A stretch of DNA of 64,000 bases, from the NCBI GenBank assembly GCA_009691245.1, contig SHUM01000001.1, positions 124,001 to 188,000 on the forward strand. The letters are read 5' to 3'. Of the stretch, positions 51,444 to 60,550 are shown piece after piece. The position numbers and the translations under genes were made by a program. The stretch comes from Acidobacteriota bacterium (GTDB taxonomy: Bacteria > Acidobacteriota > Terriglobia > 2-12-FULL-54-10). How positions within the stretch are numbered: position 1 is the stretch's first letter; every line of letters starts with the position of its first letter. Below the pieces are notes generated by a model. That model searched no databases. It was not told where the DNA came from and was given only the letters and a program-made list of their open reading frames with translations.

Positions 51444-53708
51444 CTAGTTAAACATTTCGGGGAAATAGAAAGTCATCACCGAATTCAAGCGCTTATCGCT
51501 GGCGATGATGCTCTTGTTCTTTTCATCGATGGCCACGCCGCGCGGCATCTGAAAAATGCCGTTCGGTCCGCCGATGGTCCACAGCGGAGGATTGTTGCCG
51601 CCTTCCGCGTAGCTCCAAATGCCCAGGTAGGATTCCGGACCAGTCAATGCCTCACCCGTGGGACGGTTGGTTCCCAAAATCAGTTTCTTCTTGGGATAGA
51701 CCGCAAAAGGACCGCCCAGCGACCGGGGTCCGCCGACCATCATCTTGGGAGCCACGTTGCCGTTGTCGGTGCGGTTGAAGATGCGGAAAGTAGTGCCACC
51801 ACCCCCGCCGCCGCCGCCGAAGCCACCGCCACCGGCCACGATGATCAAGTTATTCAGCGCATCGCCCGCCACGGCGGCCGCGCCGAGGCCGGTGTTCTTG
51901 CCTTCGAGTACGCGGATGGGAGCGGTGTCGCCATTGGCACGCCGGTCGAACACCAGCAGGTAATCGCCCTGTGGGACGTATATCTCGTTGGCCACCGCGT
52001 TCAGGCCCAGACGATCCGGGTCCGTCAGGCGTGTCTTCGAGCCTTGAATCACGCGCACCGGCGGCTCCTGTCCGTTAGCCGCGCCGCGGAACGTGAGAAT
52101 GGCCTGCGCGAATTGCTGCGGCACGATGAACTCGTCGTTGACCTCATCGTAGGAGATGGCGTGCATGGTGCGACCGAGCAGCGTCTTCTGGCCTTCAATC
52201 TTGCGGACGGGCTGAGAGTTCTGGTTCGCCATCCTGGCGAATACCGCGATCTGCGGATGGGCCACTCAGTTAGGCACCAGAATATGTTCGCGCTTGGTGT
52301 CGTAGGCGACCGGATGCGGGTTGCCGATGCCCAGCGCCGGCTCGCCCAGCGGTCCGGAACGAATGATGCGCAGCGGAGCGATGTCGCCGCTGGCGCCGAG
52401 CGGATAGACCGTCGCCGAGTGGTTCATGAAGTTCGCGGCCCAGACTTCCTTGTTCTTGGCATCCACCCAGACGCCGGTGGGATTGCCCAGCATGGTTTTC
52501 GGTCCCTGGATTTTGCGCTTCGGGGCCACGTCTCCGTTGGCGGTTACGTCAAACACCAGCAGCGAGCTGTCCATATCATTGGCCACGTAGAGCTCGCCGT
52601 TCACTTCATCCACAGCCAATCCCGTCGGCCAGTTCATTTGGGTCTTGGGGCCGGTGATAACGCGGAGGGGAGGCACATCGCCCTTGGCCTTCAGGTCGTG
52701 GACGATGATCGAAGGCGGCAGGCTGCGGCCCGAACCGGCGATGGCGTTCTCGCGTTCCAACGGCCAGTTTTCCTTCGGGGCGTTTCCGCGGCCCCTGCCC
52801 AATTCGCCCGCTTCGCGCGGCTTGCGCGAGCTGACCGCGCCGTGGTTGGTGATGAACATCCAATTATTCTTGGTGTCGAGCGCGATTCCGTGCGGGTCGG
52901 CCAATCCCGTCTTCTCGCCCTGTAGAAGTCGGATGGGGGACTCATCCTTGGTAGCGTATTTCTTGAACACGACCATGGAGCTGTCGTGCTGTAGCGTGAG
53001 GAACATCTCTTCGGCGGCCTCATGCACAGCGATGCCGAATGTCCCGTGCGGCGTGTAAAGCTCGCGCGTAGGCGGCACATCGCCCTTGGCCTCGCGGCTG
53101 AAGATGACCAGCGTGTCCACCGTGTCATTGTTGACCGCGTAGATGTCGCCGTTCTTGGGGTCGATGTAGAGTCCGCACTGAAACTCAATCTTGGTGTGAT
53201 CGCCGGCCAGCACACGCTTCGGCTCGGTCATTCTCGCCGACGGCGGGGTATTGGCGGTGCGGTCATATACCAGAATCTGGAAGAGGTTCTCGTCGGTCAG
53301 AACCACTTCGTTGTTGATGGGATCGACAGCCACGGAACTGTAAGCGGCATAAGGATCACGAATCGTGCGAATCGGTTTCAGGTCGCCGCGGTTGATCGCC
53401 TGACGTGCAGTTGTGGAGGCGGTGCGCTGATCGGCGCGTTGCTGCAAAGCCGCGACCAACTTCTCCTCAGCGCTCGCTGGCATCCACTCGCACATGGGCG
53501 CGCCGTCAACACCGGGCATCTGGTCGATTGACACCAGTTGAGCCTGGCCGGTCGCCCGGCGGGCCAGCGCTTTTGCCGGATTAATGGACGCCTGCTGGCT
53601 GCTCAGGAACACTCCGGTTGCCAGGAGCGCCGTTAGGGCCATTGCCCAAAGGGTTGCGACACTGAATCGGATTTCTGGACGAATCATTTCACTTTTACGC
53701 ACGGACAT
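51444..53708 (-). CDS. Periplasmic NHL-type beta-propeller, probable selenoprotein (copy 2, Sec481)
   Basis: Two in-phase frames (to 52269, and from 52265) are separated only by TGA at 52266-52268. Read through, they give 754 residues. It has a signal anchor (L-W-A-M-A-L-T-A-L-L-A-T-G-V-F-L), M-C-E-W-M-P-A-S-A (Cys73), E-F-Q-C-G-L-Y-I-D-P (Cys178) and the same blade order as copy 1. The UGA sits in I-L-V-P-N-U-V-A-H-P-Q-I-A-V-F-A-R, identical to copy 1, although the two proteins are roughly half identical overall. A Gly-rich run (G-G-G-G-F-G-G-G-G) lies in the second half. GGAGG 9 nt before ATG 53708 decides the start. No other Cys occurs after the UGA in either copy. Selenocysteine is inferred. 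Confidence 0.82.
52225..52268 (-). promoter_or_regulatory. In-frame UGA with bSECIS-like hairpin, copy 2
   Basis: On the minus strand TGA (52268-52266) is followed by 24 nt and then TTCGCC-AGGAT-GGCGAA (52241-52225). Spacing, stem and loop pattern AGGNT match copy 1. Silent sites between UGA and hairpin differ at several codons, while stem codons are unchanged. Confidence 0.75.
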
Positions 53709-53961
53709 AAACGGGGGCCTCCATGCCATTAAAAAAAACGAGCAATATGAACAAGCGAAACTCCCGCAATTCTATCAGATACAGCGGGTTGGACGCCAGC
53801 GTTTTGGGGACTAAAAGCGCAAGTCCCGGCAGGCAGTGGGGGAACTGGAGATGCTGCTCCGGCGAGTACGCCGAGCCGTTCCAGTTAGTCATGCCCATTG
53901 TGATGCGACTGGCGTCAAATTGGGTGTCTCGCCAGCACCAGGATGTTAGCGACTGCGTTGG

Positions 53962-55734
53962 CTACAGTCCGCCGTAAACGATCGTGCCGCCTACGATGGT
54001 CGCGGTTACGGTCATCTTGTCGATCTGGCTATCCGGCACGGTCAGGAAATCCGCGCCCAGCACGGCCATGTCGGCGCGCTTGCCTTTTTCGATGGAGCCG
54101 AGCATCTTGTCTTCGTCTATGTAGCGCGCCGCCCACAGTGTCTTCATGCGCAATGCCGTCGGGCGGTCAATGGCCTGGTCGGGGCCCCAGACGCGGCCCT
54201 TGTCATCCTTGCGCGTGATGTAGTGCTGCATTTCTTCCCACGGATCAACGCCCTCGATGTGAACCTTGAAGCCTCGCTTGATCAGCTCCGGCACGGGTTG
54301 GATGTCGTGGATGCGGTCGCCGTAAAGTTCCGCCGCATTCGCCGGGTTCTGCCACATCTTGCCGAGACCCTTGCGGAAGTCGAGCTGCTCCATCTTGGGA
54401 TAGAGCCGCGCGTCCCAGAATAGATTGTGATCGAGGCCGAAGGGGCGGAACGTCTGCTTCATCACCATGTCGGGCTGATTCAGTCCCGCCTCGATGCCGT
54501 CGAGCCATATCTTGGTCGAGAGGTCCCCGACGTTATGGATGCCGATGCTGTTCCATCCATACTTGGTGGCCACCAGCAGGTTGTTCCACTCCGTGAGACT
54601 CTTGTCGATCTTGGGATCGTCAAATTGGTTGTTGTGCGGACCATAGCCGATCCAGGTGTTCTGCCCGTGTCCGGGGAAGGCCAGCCCGCCGGAGCGAAGT
54701 TTAGCGTCCAGAGTAAGCGCGCTGCCCGTGTCGGCGTTGCCGTCCATCGCCGCCAGGCCCGCGCCCACGATCTGCACCATGTCGCCGAGGCCAAAGTCCA
54801 CGATGTTGCCCAGCCGCCGCAGATAGGCTTCCGCGTTGGGGTTCTGGCGCAGGAAGTCATGGGCCGCGTACACGCGCATGGTCAGCTCATTGCGGTGGTA
54901 AAGAATGTTCACTACCGAGAGTGCGAAGCCCTGCGTATGGGCCACCATCGAGGTGATGCCCTTCTTGCTCAGGTTCTCGAACATGTCCTTCTGCTCTTGC
55001 AGCATGGCTTCGTCGATCCTGGGCCACGGTCGCAGGTCCCAGCCCGCCACGCCCATCGCGTGTCCGTAGATCTGCCCGTTGGGACGCCCGCTGGTGTCCT
55101 TGATGATGGATGGGTGGTTCATGCCGCCCGGTGTGGATGCCGCCACTTTGTCGAGCATCAGGGTATTGACCACCATGTCGAACGATGTGGTGTTGATGGC
55201 CACGGGATGGCGCGGCGAGATGGGGTCGAGGTCGGCGCGGGTCATGGCCATGATGTCCGGCGCCTCGTCCGGCGGTCGGATGTAGATGGGCTGCCCGGCC
55301 GGCTGTGTCTCAACATATCGCTTCACGGCGTCGAGCAACTCTTTCTTGGTCTTCAGGTCCCGCATGGTGCCCAGCACCTTGCCGCCGATCAGCGTCTCCT
55401 TGTAGAGATTGCCCGCGATCATGTCGTTGTCGGCGTCGGTGGCGACAAAGCCGGGGATGACCGTGCGCCCCTTCAGATCGAACACCCTCGTCTCGGGCCC
55501 CTTCAAGCGCAGCACGTCGGCGTCGCTTCCCACGGCCAGAAATTTGCCGTCGCGCACCGCCACGGCCTGCGCCTTCGCGAAGCTCTCATTCACGGTGAGA
55601 ATGTTTCCATTATGGAAAATCGCCTGCGGATAGGAGAGCAGCTCCGCCGGCACGCTCTGCGCGGGAGCAGATTCCAAGGCGAGCAGGGAGGCGATCAGGG
55701 CAAAACAAATGGCGAGCGATTGCTTGCGTATCAT
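53962..55734 (-). CDS. Exported amidohydrolase-fold protein lacking the HxH metal motif (copy B)
   Basis: The product is 590 residues. A signal peptide (S-L-A-I-C-F-A-L-I-A-S-L-L-A-L) leads to an Amidohydro_3 fold: S-Y-P-Q-A-I-F-H-N-G-N-I, V-A-V-R-D-G-K-F-L-A-V-G-S-D and the end L-G-S-I-E-K-G-K-R-A-D-M-A-V-L. Where the family has H-x-H, it reads P-G-F-V-A-T-D-A-D-N-D (Asp100, Asp102, Asp104). Later His residues (M-V-A-H-T-Q-G, I-H-N-V-G-D, L-D-H-N-L-F-W) remain. Metal binding may be changed or lost. GGAGG ahead of ATG 55734 sets the start. It lies 26 bp after the cohesin-like gene and 253 bp before the propeller gene. Confidence 0.85.
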   Translation of the reverse strand: MIRKQSLAICFALIASLLALESAPAQSVPAELLSYPQAIFHNGNILTVNESFAKAQAVAVRDGKFLAVGSDADVLRLKGPETRVFDLKGRTVIPGFVATDADNDMIAGNLYKETLIGGKVLGTMRDLKTKKELLDAVKRYVETQPAGQPIYIRPPDEAPDIMAMTRADLDPISPRHPVAINTTSFDMVVNTLMLDKVAASTPGGMNHPSIIKDTSGRPNGQIYGHAMGVAGWDLRPWPRIDEAMLQEQKDMFENLSKKGITSMVAHTQGFALSVVNILYHRNELTMRVYAAHDFLRQNPNAEAYLRRLGNIVDFGLGDMVQIVGAGLAAMDGNADTGSALTLDAKLRSGGLAFPGHGQNTWIGYGPHNNQFDDPKIDKSLTEWNNLLVATKYGWNSIGIHNVGDLSTKIWLDGIEAGLNQPDMVMKQTFRPFGLDHNLFWDARLYPKMEQLDFRKGLGKMWQNPANAAELYGDRIHDIQPVPELIKRGFKVHIEGVDPWEEMQHYITRKDDKGRVWGPDQAIDRPTALRMKTLWAARYIDEDKMLGSIEKGKRADMAVLGADFLTVPDSQIDKMTVTATIVGGTIVYGGL

Positions 55735-55760
55735 GCGATTCCTCCAATGACGTATTGCAA

Positions 55761-56360
55761 CTAATGCGTGAAGAAGAAGCAGCCGACGATGACCGGCTCC
55801 TGCGTGATCTTCACCAAGCCGTACTCCACCTGCGCCTGCGGGCTGTCGGGCAATATCGGCTGATCGTCGATCCACGCCTCGGGGTTAATGCGAATCACCT
55901 GGTCGGGAGCTGGGTCAGCGACTTTGAAAAATAACGTGGCGATCTGGCCGCTGGGAAACGCCGCGTCACTTCCGGCGGGCATCTCGAAATTCATTTCCAG
56001 CATTTGTTCGTCGCCTGCCGCCTGGCTCCCAGCGGCCTTCATCTGGAGCTTCACGCGCCGCGAGAGATAGGCGTCTTCCATGCGCACATAGGACAGCACC
56101 TCGCCGGGAAACGGGAAACGCGCACGCAGCCTCTTCACATTGCCCGTGCCGGACTTCTGCGCGAACAGCACCATGAGACTGACTTCATTGCCGGGTTGGA
56201 CAAACGCCTTGCTAAAGCTAAGCGTGTAATCCGTCTCGCGCGGCGGCGGGGCGTCGTCAGGTGAATACGCATCCTGCCCCCGCGCCACCGCGCAAATCAG
56301 AGCGAACGCAGCGAAGCCATACAGTAGCGCCCGGCCCGAACGAGTAAGAATCTTCTGCAT
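55761..56360 (-). CDS. Secreted cohesin-like protein ending in CFFFTH (copy 2)
   Basis: The product is about 199 residues. A signal peptide (L-L-Y-G-F-A-A-F-A-L-I-C-A-V-A-R-G) is followed by a beta-rich cohesin-like domain (F-V-Q-P-G-N-E-V-S-L-M-V-L-F, F-P-S-G-Q-I-A-T-L-F-F-K-V) that aligns with the protein at 50768. It ends Y-G-L-V-K-I ... V-G-C-F-F-F-T-H-stop. The 14 bases coding C-F-F-F-T are identical to those of the other copy. The start is ATG 56360 or, less likely, 56378, which immediately follows the upstream stop. It sits between two amidohydrolase genes with gaps of 18 and 26 bp, clearly one operon. Confidence 0.78.
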   Translation of the reverse strand: MQKILTRSGRALLYGFAAFALICAVARGQDAYSPDDAPPPRETDYTLSFSKAFVQPGNEVSLMVLFAQKSGTGNVKRLRARFPFPGEVLSYVRMEDAYLSRRVKLQMKAAGSQAAGDEQMLEMNFEMPAGSDAAFPSGQIATLFFKVADPAPDQVIRINPEAWIDDQPILPDSPQAQVEYGLVKITQEPVIVGCFFFTH

Positions 56361-56378
56361 TTCGACCCTGACCCCCAT

Positions 56379-58154
56379 CTACAACGTGCCGTAGACAATC
56401 CTGCCATCCACCACTGCGGCGACCACCGGAATCTTGCCGATCTGATTCTCCGGGATGGTCATGTAGTCCGCGCCAAGTATGGCCAGATCGGCCTTCTTGC
56501 CCTTCTCGATGGAGCCGATAATTTTTTCTTCGCCGATGTAGCGCGCCGCCCACACGGTAACCATCTTGAGCGCGGTAGGCCGGTCAATGGCCTGGTCCGG
56601 TCCCCAGACGCGCCCGGCTTTGTCGCGCCGCGAAATGTAGTTCTGCATCTTCTCGAAGCTGGCGTCCTCCATGTGAACCTTATACCCGCGCGAGATCAGT
56701 TGCGGCACGGGCTGCACATCATGAATCCTGTCGCCGTACAGCTCGACCGCCTTCTCGGGATACTGCCACATCTTCCCCAAGCCGCGGCGCACGTCGTTCT
56801 TCAGCATCAACGCGGTGTTCTTGTCATTCCAAAACATGTTGTGGTCCAGGCCAAACGGGCGGAAGCGCTGCGGCATGACCACGTTGGGATCATTCACCGC
56901 CGCGTCGATGGCCTCCAGCCACACCTGTGTTGCGCCATCGCCGACGTTGTGGATGCCCGTGGTATTCCAGCCATAGCGAACGGCCACCTGCACGTTCTCC
57001 CACTCGGTCAGATTGCTCTTCACGGCGGCATCGTCCCAACTACCGGTATTCTCGCCGAAGCCGATCCACTTGTTCTCGCCGTTTGGCTTGAAGCCGTAGC
57101 CGCCGGAGCGAACTTTCGGGTCCAGCGTCAACGCGCTGCCGATGTCGCCATTGCCGTCGGCGGACGCGAGGCCCGCGCCGACGATCTTCACCATGTCGCC
57201 CAGGCCGAAGTCCACGATGTTGCCCAGCCGCCGCAGATAGGCCTCCGCGAAGGGATTCTGGCGCAGGAAGTCATGAGAGGCGTAGAGGCGCATGTCCAGC
57301 TCGTTGCGATGGTAGATCACGTTCACCACCGAGAGCGCGTAGCCCTGCGTGTGCGCCACCATCGAAGTGATGCCGCGCTTGTGCAGGTTGGTGAACATCT
57401 CTTTCTGTTCCGCGATGGCCTTCTCGTCGATCACCGGCCATGGGCGGATGTCCCAACCCACTACGCCGGTGGCCTGTCCATAGAGCTGCCCGTTGGGCTT
57501 GCCGCTCGCGTCTTTGATGATGCCGGGATGCTTTTCGCCCAGGGGCATGCGCTCAATCACGCGGGCCAGCATCGACGAATTGACGATCATGTCGGAGGAA
57601 GTGATGCTCAGCACCATCCCGTTCTTCTGGCTAACCGCGTCCAGGTCCTTCGCCGTCAGTCGCAGAGAGTCCATGCTCTCTTCCTGTCCGCGCAGGAAAA
57701 TATCCTCGCCCGCCGGACGCTTGGCGACGACGGCGGCAATCTCCTTGAGGACTCCGGCGCGGTCGAGCGACTTCACACCATCGCCAAGCTGGCGATTGAT
57801 GAGCGTGTCTTTATAGAGATTGCCCGCGACCAAGTCGTTATCGGCATCGGTCATAATCATGCCCGGGATAACCGTCTTGCCGCCCAAGTCGATCACCCGG
57901 GTCTCTGGACCGCGCAGCGCAAGCGCTTGCGCGTTAGTGCCCACCGCAAGAAACTTGCCATCGCGGATGGCCACGGCCTGTGCCGTTGTAAACTGCTCGT
58001 CAGCGGTAAGGATTTTGCCATTGGTGAAAATAGTCTGCGGATAGCTGATCAACTCCGCGGGAACGCTCTGCGCCCCGGCGAGCTGACATATCCCCGCCAT
58101 GGAAATAGCCAGTCCAAAAATGACGGCCAATGATTTTGGCATGTTGTTGGTCAT
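56379..58154 (-). CDS. Exported amidohydrolase-fold protein lacking the HxH metal motif (copy A)
   Basis: The product is 591 residues with a signal peptide (A-V-I-F-G-L-A-I-S-M-A-G-I-C-Q-L-A-G-A). The same fold and order as copy B are seen, with P-G-M-I-M-T-D-A-D-N-D (Asp103, Asp105, Asp107) where amidohydrolases carry H-x-H. Later His sites are kept (M-V-A-H-T-Q-G, I-H-N-V-G-D-G, L-D-H-N-M-F-W), as is the end L-A-I-L-G-A-D-Y-M-T-I-P. AAGGAAGG precedes ATG 58154. The similarity to copy B runs the full length, so they arose by duplication. It is the first gene of the minus-strand cluster. Confidence 0.85.
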   Translation of the reverse strand: MTNNMPKSLAVIFGLAISMAGICQLAGAQSVPAELISYPQTIFTNGKILTADEQFTTAQAVAIRDGKFLAVGTNAQALALRGPETRVIDLGGKTVIPGMIMTDADNDLVAGNLYKDTLINRQLGDGVKSLDRAGVLKEIAAVVAKRPAGEDIFLRGQEESMDSLRLTAKDLDAVSQKNGMVLSITSSDMIVNSSMLARVIERMPLGEKHPGIIKDASGKPNGQLYGQATGVVGWDIRPWPVIDEKAIAEQKEMFTNLHKRGITSMVAHTQGYALSVVNVIYHRNELDMRLYASHDFLRQNPFAEAYLRRLGNIVDFGLGDMVKIVGAGLASADGNGDIGSALTLDPKVRSGGYGFKPNGENKWIGFGENTGSWDDAAVKSNLTEWENVQVAVRYGWNTTGIHNVGDGATQVWLEAIDAAVNDPNVVMPQRFRPFGLDHNMFWNDKNTALMLKNDVRRGLGKMWQYPEKAVELYGDRIHDVQPVPQLISRGYKVHMEDASFEKMQNYISRRDKAGRVWGPDQAIDRPTALKMVTVWAARYIGEEKIIGSIEKGKKADLAILGADYMTIPENQIGKIPVVAAVVDGRIVYGTL

Positions 58155-58278
58155 AGTTCCTTCCTTTTGCCGATATAAAGTTTTGCCCCGCTCGCCTCTT
58201 GCCTGCGCCGGGTGAGTCGGGGCGCACCGCAAGAGTATACTCAAGCCCCGCCGTAATTTCCATTTCTGAAGCTGGTAG

Positions 58279-60516
58279 TTAGACGTGGCTTCGCCGCTGT
58301 GCGTTGCGCCGCTTGGAGATCATCTGAAGCAATTGCCGAATTTCCCGCGAGGCGCGAATCTGCTCCAGTGACTTGCGCGTCTTGCGCCGCCAATTGGGCA
58401 CATCGGGAGAACTGGTGCCCGCGCCGGTTCCGGGAATGTTCTGTGGAGCGTCCTCCAGCCACAGGTCTTCCAGATTGATGAGCGCTGTTTTCGCCGGACT
58501 GCTGCCCAGATATTCCAGGCAGTGCGGTAATAGTTTGCCGGCCTCCGATCCGGTTTTGGCGCGAAGGGCGAAGTGGCGCGCCAGCGCGGCCACGGTTTTG
58601 CGCCGTCCCAACTTCTCCGCTGCCGCGCGCTCCCGCGAAAAAACGCCGAGGCGTTCAAAATCATCCACGTCGCGGCCCGCGACGTAGCCCGCGAAGGGCG
58701 GTGTGTCATGCGTGTTGAGGCTGGCCACGTCTGTTTGCGACGGAGCGCTGATCGGCGTGCGCGCGTTGGGCGAAACGGCGAACTGGAAGACGTAAAGCCC
58801 ATGCGTCTGATGCCGTTTCATCGCCCGGTTCACCGCGGTGGGAACGGTGCCGAGATTTTCGCCGGCGATCACGGTGCGGGCGCGATGCGACTCGATGCTC
58901 AACACCGCGTACATCTCTTGGTGCGGATATCCCACGTAAACGCCCTGGCGCGTGTCGATCCCCTCTGGAATCCAATAGAGCCGGTGCAGTCCCATTACGT
59001 GATCGATGCGCAGCAAGCTGGCGTGCCGCATGTGATGTTGCAGGCAGTCGCGCAGATAGCGATACCCGTCGCGCCGGTTGGCCTGCGGGTCGAGCGGAGG
59101 AAACTCCCACTTTTGCCCATTCGGGAAGAGACCGTCGGGCGGTGCGCCCGCCGATGCGCGATGCGCGAACAAGCTCTGATGCCGCCAGACGTCGTATCCC
59201 TCCGGATGAACGCCCAAGGGAAAGTCCAGATACAGACCGTCTGCGCCGAGCGCTGCGTCGGAATTCCTGCGCGCGGCAGAGGACTTCGATATTTTTCCTA
59301 GCTGCCCTTCGGCCAGCCACTGGACATATTGGTGATAGACGACGCGCGCCGCTGCGGCATCGCCCGCCGTGATACATCCACTGCGCGGACGCGTCGGCCA
59401 TTCGGTCCACGGCTCACTCCGCTGTTCCTGCAATGCGCGAAAGCGCGCGTAGTCCTGCAATTGCGGATGGGCTGATACGTAGTCGCGGAAGGCCTTGGAG
59501 CGCGTCGATTGAATGGAATTCCGATGCGTGCCGACATGCTCTGCCATAGCCTCCAACACGGTGCGCTTCAGGGCCATAGCCCGGCGGTAGTCCACCAACG
59601 GGGCGGAGCGAATCTCGCGAATCTGTTGCTGCCATGCCGTGGATTCAACGATCTGCAGCGCCGCACCTCGGTGCGTTGCAGAGGATTCGCTGAATTCCGG
59701 CTCGCTTGTGGGGTCTACATACAGCTCGTTCCAAAACAGGCGACTGATGGGTTTATAGGGGCTGGGCTCACAAGGTTCATCTAAAAAACTGGCGAGCAGG
59801 GGTAAGGTGCCGGTCAGCGCGCCGCCCATCTCGCGCACCCATCTGTGCAGCTTTCCTAGGGAAGAGAAGTTGCCCGTGCCCCAATCCCCCCGCGAACGCA
59901 GTGCGTATAAAGGGAGAAAGGCTCCCCACTTCTGCTGTGGCGTACCGGGTGGCGAATAGCAGCGCACGGGCGCGGCGATCACCAGCGTTTCGAGTGCATC
60001 GCTCCTATGCCCTGAATGCGTAATATCCAGCTTCAAGTGGTGGTAGCCGATGGGCAATCGCAGGCTGGGATTCAGACGTAGGGTACCAGCAGCGGCATGG
60101 GTGGCGGGCGAAGGTGTGAGCGCGGACGGTGGCAAATCCCGTTGCAGTGTCTCGCCGCTTTCCAGATGCAGCGTCAATCGGATTACACCGTGAGTTGCGG
60201 CGGAGGTTCGTTGCGCTGGAAGCTGCAACGCGATGCGCGACAGCCGGCCATCCCAGGAGATTTGCACGGGCGCAAGCGGTTCGCGGACAAGCTCCGCACG
60301 ACGCGCGCGGATCGCCTCACGGGTCTCAGCCACGCCGGATAGCGCTGCGCCCAGCGCTTGCAGCGTGCCAATCAGCGCGTCCGTCGAGGCCGTCTGATGC
60401 TGCCCAAAGCAGTCGCGATAGGAAGTTTGTATATTATACAGCGCGGCCAATTCGCCGAGCGGCGGAAGAACCGAGCGCCGGGCATGGACCCGCGCATGGG
60501 TCGAAGAAGAGGTCAT
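58279..60516 (-). CDS. malQ: 4-alpha-glucanotransferase (amylomaltase)
   Basis: The product is 745 residues, glycoside hydrolase family 77. Signatures are G-D-W-G-T-G-N-F-S-S-L-G, E-P-S-P-Y-K-P-I-S-R, L-R-I-D-H-V-M-G-L-H-R-L-Y-W-I-P-E-G (catalytic Asp), A-G-E-N-L-G-T-V-P and N-T-H-D-T-P-P-F-A-G. It rearranges alpha-1,4-glucans in maltodextrin or glycogen metabolism in the cytoplasm. The ~180-residue N-terminal beta domain before the catalytic barrel makes it the longer bacterial type. It follows the tRNA nucleotidyltransferase gene by 34 bp on the same strand. Confidence 0.94.
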   Translation of the reverse strand: MTSSSTHARVHARRSVLPPLGELAALYNIQTSYRDCFGQHQTASTDALIGTLQALGAALSGVAETREAIRARRAELVREPLAPVQISWDGRLSRIALQLPAQRTSAATHGVIRLTLHLESGETLQRDLPPSALTPSPATHAAAGTLRLNPSLRLPIGYHHLKLDITHSGHRSDALETLVIAAPVRCYSPPGTPQQKWGAFLPLYALRSRGDWGTGNFSSLGKLHRWVREMGGALTGTLPLLASFLDEPCEPSPYKPISRLFWNELYVDPTSEPEFSESSATHRGAALQIVESTAWQQQIREIRSAPLVDYRRAMALKRTVLEAMAEHVGTHRNSIQSTRSKAFRDYVSAHPQLQDYARFRALQEQRSEPWTEWPTRPRSGCITAGDAAAARVVYHQYVQWLAEGQLGKISKSSAARRNSDAALGADGLYLDFPLGVHPEGYDVWRHQSLFAHRASAGAPPDGLFPNGQKWEFPPLDPQANRRDGYRYLRDCLQHHMRHASLLRIDHVMGLHRLYWIPEGIDTRQGVYVGYPHQEMYAVLSIESHRARTVIAGENLGTVPTAVNRAMKRHQTHGLYVFQFAVSPNARTPISAPSQTDVASLNTHDTPPFAGYVAGRDVDDFERLGVFSRERAAAEKLGRRKTVAALARHFALRAKTGSEAGKLLPHCLEYLGSSPAKTALINLEDLWLEDAPQNIPGTGAGTSSPDVPNWRRKTRKSLEQIRASREIRQLLQMISKRRNAQRRSHV

Positions 60517-60550
60517 GGCTGGGCCGCGCTACTGGATCTGCCGGAGCGTG

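Noticed and set aside
54427-58133. Long plus-strand open frames (445 and 486 codons) opposite the two minus-strand amidohydrolases
   Set aside because: They are antisense shadows rich in His, Arg and Val with no recognisable domain. The minus-strand frames have signal peptides, ribosome sites and clear homology.
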